Shown piece by piece: positions 6,377 to 10,224 of a DNA stretch of 10,224 nt; position 1 is the first letter of the stretch; the number at the start of each line of letters is the position of its first letter. Below the pieces are notes generated by a model, which saw only the letters and a list, made by a program, of their open reading frames with translations, did not search any database and had not been told where the DNA came from. Position numbers and translations under genes: made by a program. Origin of the DNA: Burkholderiaceae bacterium (GTDB lineage Bacteria > Pseudomonadota > Gammaproteobacteria > Burkholderiales > Burkholderiaceae); the NCBI GenBank assembly GCA_947457745.1, contig CANGWT010000052.1, positions 1 to 10,224 of the forward strand, in the 5' to 3' direction.

Positions 6377-7258
6377 TTAATTGGATAAGATGGATAAGAA
6401 ATGTTGTTTAATCACTTGAGTGACATTTTGGCGGCTATGCTTTTTTCGTTCTAGCAAGCCAACCTTACGAAAAATAGTCTTCCCTACCAATTCTGAAATA
6501 TGTAATTTTTTGTCAGTCTCCCAGGCAATATTAGCTAGCCTCGGAACAATGGCAAAACCCAGCCCTTGTCTGACTAGCTCAATGATGGCCTCTACTGAAT
6601 TGAGCTCCATACTTTCTTTAATCACCATTTTGTTTGCACGAATGGTTTGATCTACAAGGTGGCCTGTCCAAGTATTTCTCTCAAATCGAATGAATGGCAG
6701 ATCGTTCGATGTATTTTTGGTAGAAAAGTTTTTTCTGTTTTTAACTACTGGATAAATCAGCACCATAGGTTCTGAATACAACTCCGTCCACTGTACATTT
6801 TGGGGCAAGGCATAAGGTGACTCAGTCACTATTGCTGCATCTAGGCTACCCTCAATCACTTGATCTAGGAAGTTGTTCGAGAGACCTGCGATAAGCTTGA
6901 TTTCAAGTCCCGGGTAACTTTGCTTGAGTTCATTCAATGTATTTCCAAAGGCGCCCATTAAGGTTGAGACCAGTGCGCCCAGAACAATAGTGCCGCTGAG
7001 TTCAGATTTAAAGTCGGATCCCAGGGCCTCATAGCGCGCAACGATTTCTTGAATTGGCTCGACCAAGGATCTTCCATGGTGATTGAGGGTCATGGAGCGT
7101 TTGGTTCTATCAAATAGCTCTACACCAATATCTGCTTCTAGCTGTTGCAATTGCTGTCCTGCAGCAGCAGCTGTAAGGCCTATTTCACGTGCTGCAGCTG
7201 CCACGCTCTTATGCCTTGAAATAGCTAGGAAGTTCTTGAGCACTCGAATGCTGGACAT
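6377..7258 (-). CDS. LysR-type transcriptional regulator
   Basis: This 293-residue LysR-family regulator has the standard layout. The N-terminal winged helix-turn-helix occupies about residues 1-60 (VLKNFLAISRHKSVAAAAREIGLT, then LEADIGVELFDRTKRS, then HGRSLVEP). It is followed by a linker helix and a periplasmic-binding-protein-like effector domain starting near GTIVLGAL. LELRQGLGFAIVP-like text near residue 235 (VRQGLGFAIVPRLA) is typical of the second effector subdomain. The recognition-helix region is unusually rich in Ala and Gln (GLTAAAAGQQLQQLE) where most relatives have a Ser/Pro/Val pattern. It is transcribed divergently from sdhB with 82 bases between starts. The classic LysR arrangement implies control of the SDH/fumarase operon and of itself, probably in response to an organic acid. 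No Shine-Dalgarno precedes ATG 7258. Its 3' end faces the Bug gene. Confidence 0.95.
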   Translation of the reverse strand: MSSIRVLKNFLAISRHKSVAAAAREIGLTAAAAGQQLQQLEADIGVELFDRTKRSMTLNHHGRSLVEPIQEIVARYEALGSDFKSELSGTIVLGALVSTLMGAFGNTLNELKQSYPGLEIKLIAGLSNNFLDQVIEGSLDAAIVTESPYALPQNVQWTELYSEPMVLIYPVVKNRKNFSTKNTSNDLPFIRFERNTWTGHLVDQTIRANKMVIKESMELNSVEAIIELVRQGLGFAIVPRLANIAWETDKKLHISELVGKTIFRKVGLLERKKHSRQNVTQVIKQHFLSILSN

Positions 7259-7265
7259 AGGTTTT

Positions 7266-7271
7266 AATATA
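7266..7271 (-). promoter_or_regulatory. -10 element of a probable leaderless lysR promoter
   Basis: On the minus strand TATATT (7271-7266) ends seven bases before the LysR ATG (7258), so transcription would begin at or next to the start codon. There is no purine-rich ribosome site in the intervening AAAACCT or further up. No good -35 is visible. Confidence 0.4.
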
Positions 7272-7296
7272 AAGTATTTATTTATCTCGTAGAAAA

Positions 7297-7337
7297 TTAT
7301 ATTCGATTTATTTTTTACTATCTATCGATATAATCGA
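7297..7337. promoter_or_regulatory. Candidate LysR operator: three TCGA boxes overlapping the sdhB promoter
   Basis: TTATATTCGAT (7297-7307) and ATCGATATAA (7324-7333) are near-mirror arms with one extra base. Inside the right arm a perfect small dyad, TCGAT-ATA-ATCGA (7325-7337), overlaps the -10 hexamer. TCGA thus occurs at 7303, 7325 and 7334. LysR proteins bind interrupted dyads between divergent genes, so this is the likely site, though the assignment is inferred from position. Confidence 0.4.
7329..7334 (+). promoter_or_regulatory. -10 element of a probable leaderless sdhB promoter
   Basis: A perfect TATAAT sits six bases (CGACCC) upstream of ATG 7341, placing the expected transcription start on the A of the start codon. 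No Shine-Dalgarno lies between 7315 and 7340. The region 17 bases upstream (ATTTAT) is a poor -35, which would suit activator-dependent expression. Confidence 0.55.
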
Positions 7338-7340
7338 CCC

Positions 7341-8072
7341 ATGTCTAATTCAGATCTCAAAGTCAAAGTCTGGCGCGGTGCTCAAGAAGGTGAGTTTGTT
7401 GAGTATTTGGTGCCTCGCAATCCAAATCAAACAGTATTGGATGTCGTTACCTTTATCCAGCGTAAGCTAGACCCAACCCTTAGTTACCGATTCGCTTGTC
7501 GGGTGGGTATGTGTGGTTCTTGTGCCATGACAGTGAACGGCGTTGCTCGCTGGACATGTCGTACTCACGTTTCCCAGATTGTTGAAGGGGACTCGCTAGA
7601 GATTGCCCCCTTGAATAATCTACCGGTCATTAAAGACCTTGCTACTGATATGCGAGAGTTCTTTAATAAGTGGAAGGGTGCGGTTGGCTTCTTCAAGGGG
7701 GATAAAACCCGTCATGATGATTTTGCAAGAGTAGAACCGCAGTCACCTGAACGTCAATTAGCCAATGCTGGTATTGAATGTATTGGTTGTGGAGTTTGCT
7801 ATTCCTCTTGTGAAGTTGTTCAGAGTCGTCCCAACTATCTCGGGCCAGCGGCCTTGAATCGCGCTTGGACCTTAACAAATGATGTACGTGATGTGCAGCA
7901 ATTAGATCGTCTTCGTGCCGTTGCTGGTGACGAAGGTTGCCACGCGTGTCACACACAGGGATCCTGTACAGAGCGTTGCCCTAAGAAGCTTGAACCTACA
8001 GCCAGTATTGCTGGCTTGAAAAAGTTAGTAGCAAGAGCTGCTGTGCGAGGAAGCAAGTGGGGCAAGTTATGA
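7341..8072 (+). CDS. sdhB: Succinate dehydrogenase/fumarate reductase iron-sulfur subunit
   Basis: This 243-residue subunit carries electrons between the flavoprotein and the quinone site of complex II-type enzymes at the inner face of the cytoplasmic membrane. The N-terminal ferredoxin domain binds the [2Fe-2S] cluster through C53, C58, C61 and C73 (CRVGMCGSC and WTC). The C-terminal domain has C147, C150, C153 and C157 in CIGCGVCYSSC, then C203, C209 and C213 in CHTQGSCTERCP. Compared with E. coli SdhB, C147/C150/C153/C213 should hold the [4Fe-4S] and C157/C203/C209 the [3Fe-4S] cluster. An extra C200 precedes these. All ligands are present, so the protein looks functional. The stop overlaps the next start (ATGA 8069-8072). 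No flavoprotein gene is beside it in this window. Sequence alone does not say whether the complex runs as succinate oxidase or fumarate reductase. Confidence 0.95.
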   Translation: MSNSDLKVKVWRGAQEGEFVEYLVPRNPNQTVLDVVTFIQRKLDPTLSYRFACRVGMCGSCAMTVNGVARWTCRTHVSQIVEGDSLEIAPLNNLPVIKDLATDMREFFNKWKGAVGFFKGDKTRHDDFARVEPQSPERQLANAGIECIGCGVCYSSCEVVQSRPNYLGPAALNRAWTLTNDVRDVQQLDRLRAVAGDEGCHACHTQGSCTERCPKKLEPTASIAGLKKLVARAAVRGSKWGKL

Positions 8073-8419
8073 GCCAAGCTGTACTTCAGGCAAAACTCTG
8101 GTATGCCCAAAGAATTAGCGCCATGATTCTTGGTATTTGTGTCAGCATTCACCTCATCATTATTTTCTATGCAATACGCGGCGGTTTAACTGCTGAGGAG
8201 ATTCTGGGGCGTACTCAAGGCAATCTTGCTTTTGCTATTTTTTATGAGATTTTTGTTTTAGCCTGCTTTGTACATGCACCGATTGGCTTGGCCAATATCC
8301 TTGAAGAAACGTTTTCTAAGGGATTCATTTCTAAAGTCCTATCTACGCTCCTCGCAGCCCTCATACTCATCCTAGGGACCACGGCAGTGATTGGCGTCTA
8401 CACCGGAGGTGCGCTATGA
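8069..8419 (+). CDS. Small membrane anchor subunit of the SDH/FRD complex (first)
   Basis: This 116-residue integral membrane protein has three predicted transmembrane helices, at about residues 16-36, 53-77 and 90-111. It should anchor the iron-sulfur subunit and form part of the quinone/haem pocket. The N-terminal helix carries Q14-R15-x-S17 and H28 in an AQRISAMI...SIHL context. The second helix carries H69 in FVHAPIGLANILEE. H28 and H69 are candidate haem ligands. ATG 8069 overlaps the sdhB stop as ATGA and has GTGGGG (8057-8062) six bases upstream. A GTG at 8057 would add four residues but is the worse choice, since it falls inside that ribosome site. Context makes it the SdhD/FrdC-like partner of the next gene. 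Sequence similarity between such small anchors is weak, so the subunit letter is left open. Confidence 0.85.
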   Translation: MSQAVLQAKLWYAQRISAMILGICVSIHLIIIFYAIRGGLTAEEILGRTQGNLAFAIFYEIFVLACFVHAPIGLANILEETFSKGFISKVLSTLLAALILILGTTAVIGVYTGGAL

Positions 8420-8775
8420 GCGCAAGACCAAAGCTCGATTTACGCGCAAAGTCTCATCTCTCTTATTTCGCTTATGTATGCCATCGCTTCTCTGGGTTGC
8501 TATTGGCTTGTTTCATTCCTTTACATTTCTTAATGCTGTCTCAGTCTTTGCGTGGTGCTAGTGGGTTTGAGCGCTATCTAGGCTTAACGGACTTTTGGGT
8601 TTTTAAATTCGGTGAGTGGGCCCTGGTTATTTTGCTAGCGATCCATTTGGTGGGCGGAATTCGACTCATCATGATTGAGTTTGGTCCATGGCGCGGACTT
8701 CGTAAGGCTTGGACTCAAGTAGCTATTTTATTTGGTATCGCTTGCGGCCTCCTATTTTTGTATTTGGCAAATTGA
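8416..8775 (+). CDS. sdhC: Succinate dehydrogenase cytochrome b-type membrane anchor (second), SdhC-like
   Basis: This 119-residue membrane anchor has helices at about residues 21-42, 66-88 and 100-117. The first helix starts with CHRFSGLLLA (H23, R24, S26, G27), the SdhC motif whose Ser and Arg line the quinone site in E. coli SdhC. The second helix has H77 in AIHLVGGIRLIMIEFG, matching the position of the haem-binding histidine in the E. coli protein (HxxxGIR context). H37 is a further conserved-looking histidine. ATG 8416 overlaps the previous stop as ATGA, with GGAGGT (8405-8410) five bases upstream. It is translated with the other subunits as one operon. The fumarase alpha start follows after 11 bases. 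Confidence 0.88.
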   Translation: MSARPKLDLRAKSHLSYFAYVCHRFSGLLLACFIPLHFLMLSQSLRGASGFERYLGLTDFWVFKFGEWALVILLAIHLVGGIRLIMIEFGPWRGLRKAWTQVAILFGIACGLLFLYLAN

Positions 8776-8786
8776 TTGGGTAATTT

Positions 8787-9662
8787 ATGCAGTTGCAAAT
8801 GAAAGCGGTTGAAGAGGCTTGCAAGGAGCTCTATATTCGCGCCTTAAAGGTGCTTCCAGATGATGTTAAAGCCGGTATTGAGCGCTTAAATCAGAGCGAA
8901 TCAGACGCACGTGCACAGGTGGTTCTTAAAACTATGATTACCAATATCACTGTTGCAGAACGTGAAGATAATCTGCTCTGCCAGGATACTGGTTTGCCAA
9001 TCTATAAAGTGAAGATTGGCCGCAATGTCCAGCTAGATGGCATGGAGCTCAAGGCGGCGATTCGTAAAGGTTGTGAGCGAGCAACTACTGAATACCCATT
9101 AAGATCTTCTGTAGTGCATCCAATTACGCGCAAGAATAATCACACATCCTGCGGTATTGATATGCCGGCAATCAGCATCGATTTTTGTGATGATGATGAG
9201 ATGCTGGAAATCGAGATGGTTCCAAAAGGTAGTGGATCAGAAAATAATTCTTTTTTAAAGATGGCTATTCCTGCTGATGGAATTAATGGTGTTAAAGCCT
9301 TTGTTATCGAGAGTGTTGTTTCTGCTGGAGGCAAGACGTGTCCCCCAACAATTGTTGGTGTTGGTATCGGTGGCACCTCCGAGCAATGTGTTGCGATGGC
9401 TAAGCGTGCTGCTACAAGAGCATTGGGTAGTGTATGCAGCGATGAAGAGGGTGCTAAGTTAGAACAAGAATTAACGACTGCCGTGAACAAATTAGGCATT
9501 GGCCCCCAAGGTTTGGGTGGTGATGGCACAGCGTTTGCCGTTCATGTAGAACTTGCTCATACTCACATTACCTTAAATCCAGTAGCCGTCAATATGCAGT
9601 GCCATTCAGCGCGTAGAGCGCGAGCAACCTTCACGCCTGATGGTGTGACTTACGGATTCTAG
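8787..9662 (+). CDS. Class I [4Fe-4S] fumarate hydratase (or tartrate dehydratase-like), alpha subunit
   Basis: This 291-residue alpha subunit of a two-subunit, oxygen-sensitive iron-sulfur hydro-lyase probably interconverts fumarate and malate in the cytoplasm. The three cluster cysteines are C65 in LLCQDTG, C185 in GGKTCPPTIVGVGIGG and C272 in MQCHSARR. GIGPQGLGGDGTA and HPITRKNNHTSCG are also typical of the family. The length fits separate alpha subunits such as TtdA, unlike the roughly 550-residue fused FumA/FumB of E. coli. ATG 8787 is the best start, although only a weak GGGT ribosome site precedes it. An ATG at 8799 has nothing better. Coupling to the upstream anchor gene (11 bases away) probably drives translation. 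The neighbouring SDH subunits favour fumarate as substrate. L-tartrate dehydratase is the main alternative. Confidence 0.92.
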   Translation: MQLQMKAVEEACKELYIRALKVLPDDVKAGIERLNQSESDARAQVVLKTMITNITVAEREDNLLCQDTGLPIYKVKIGRNVQLDGMELKAAIRKGCERATTEYPLRSSVVHPITRKNNHTSCGIDMPAISIDFCDDDEMLEIEMVPKGSGSENNSFLKMAIPADGINGVKAFVIESVVSAGGKTCPPTIVGVGIGGTSEQCVAMAKRAATRALGSVCSDEEGAKLEQELTTAVNKLGIGPQGLGGDGTAFAVHVELAHTHITLNPVAVNMQCHSARRARATFTPDGVTYGF

Positions 9663-9670
9663 GAATCACG

Positions 9671-10224
9671 ATGGCCCATTACAACCTTCCAACTCCTGTT
9701 AGCGAATCTGACATTCGAAAGCTGCGAATTAATGACACGGTGACTCTGCAAAACACCTTATTTGGTATTCGGGATGCTACCCAAATTCATATGTTTGATA
9801 AGGGTCGAAAAACTCGCTTTGATCTTAATGGTCATGCTGTGATTCATACGGCTCCTAATGTGCGCAAGGTAGCGGTGAGTGAAGAATTTCCAGCTGGATA
9901 TCAGCCAATCTGTATTGGTACAACCACATCAGATCGTATGGAGCGTTTTACTCGTCCATTGATGACTGAGAATGGGGTACGCATGATTGTAGGTAAGGGC
10001 GGTATGCGCGAAGAATCCGCGGCAGCCTTTCAGGAAATTGGCGGCGTGTATCTAGCAATTATTGGGGGTACAGCAGCGTTAGAGACAACGTGGATTGAGC
10101 AAATTGAAGATGTGGATATGGATGATCTCAATCCCGAGTCTCTTTGGCGTTTCAAGATCAAAGACTTTGGCCCTTTACTAGTGGCAATGGATAGTCATGG
10201 CGGCAGCATTTATCAAGAAGTGAA
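9671..10224 (+). CDS. Class I fumarate hydratase (or tartrate dehydratase-like), beta subunit, 3' end cut by window
   Basis: The frame opens at ATG 9671 with AGGA (9661-9664) six bases upstream, eight bases after the alpha stop, and runs off the window after 184 codons. The protein begins MAHYNLPTPVSESDIRKL and shows the beta-subunit hallmarks in order: IRDATQIHMFD, DLNGHAVIHTAPNVRKV, IGTTTSDRMERF, MIVGKGGMREE, IIGGTAAL and SLWRFKIKDFGPLLV. The Arg and Thr/Ser residues of the TSDRM and APNVRK segments belong to the substrate site in this family. Relatives are about 200 residues long, so only some 15-20 residues should be missing. It forms the active enzyme with the alpha subunit. The KGGM segment and the DFGPLLV ending recall TtdB, while the IGGTAAL segment recalls fumarases, so the substrate stays open. 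Confidence 0.92.
   Translation, partial: MAHYNLPTPVSESDIRKLRINDTVTLQNTLFGIRDATQIHMFDKGRKTRFDLNGHAVIHTAPNVRKVAVSEEFPAGYQPICIGTTTSDRMERFTRPLMTENGVRMIVGKGGMREESAAAFQEIGGVYLAIIGGTAALETTWIEQIEDVDMDDLNPESLWRFKIKDFGPLLVAMDSHGGSIYQEV

Noticed and set aside
7938..7952. CHACH in the iron-sulfur subunit resembles a CxxCH haem c site
   Set aside because: C203 is needed for the [3Fe-4S] cluster by alignment with E. coli SdhB, and the protein has no signal peptide, so covalent haem attachment is not expected.
9140..9529. 129-codon open frame on the minus strand opposite fumarase alpha
   Set aside because: It is antisense to a conserved gene, with a low-complexity Pro/Ser/Thr-rich product and no ribosome site that I noticed.

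Overview
The window looks like a freshwater or soil betaproteobacterium of the Burkholderiales. A Polynucleobacter-like genome is my best guess: base composition is moderately AT-rich, there is an orphan Bug-type (tripartite tricarboxylate family) periplasmic binding protein, and genes for organic-acid metabolism dominate. This is judged from gene content and protein style; no search was run. I see no mobile element, CRISPR array, tRNA or rRNA.

Left part (1-4119): the 3' end of an iron-dependent alcohol dehydrogenase runs rightward and converges on a two-gene leftward unit. That unit is a thiamine-diphosphate (ThDP) enzyme of the acetolactate synthase type followed by a GlcD-like FAD-linked 2-hydroxyacid dehydrogenase. 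The dehydrogenase has no ATG/GTG/TTG that yields a full-length protein. Its frame opens cleanly at a CTG one base after the upstream stop codon, with a good ribosome binding site. A 350-base AT-rich divergent region with several dyads (3770-4119) precedes the unit.

Middle part (4120-7258): a TauD/TfdA-type Fe(II)/2-oxoglutarate dioxygenase, then an orphan Bug solute receptor with a strong rho-independent terminator, then a convergent LysR-type regulator. Together with the left part this reads as an uptake and catabolic locus for a small organic acid. A plausible order is 2-hydroxyacid oxidation, 2-oxoacid decarboxylation or carboligation, and aldehyde/alcohol interconversion. The substrate cannot be read from the sequence.

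Right part (7341-10224): divergent from the LysR gene, a tightly packed operon encodes an SdhB/FrdB-type iron-sulfur subunit, two small membrane anchors joined by ATGA overlaps, and the alpha and beta subunits of a two-subunit class I fumarase (or tartrate-dehydratase-like enzyme); beta is cut by the window edge. The flavoprotein subunit needed for a working succinate dehydrogenase/fumarate reductase is absent and may lie just beyond the right edge. Both divergent genes (lysR and sdhB) lack a Shine-Dalgarno sequence and have a -10-like hexamer 6-7 bases from the start codon, which suggests leaderless transcripts on both sides.

The most notable points are the CTG start, the divergent leaderless promoter pair with TCGA boxes, the flavoprotein-less SDH/fumarase operon, and the two look-alike membrane anchors. 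None of these amounts to a clearly new system.
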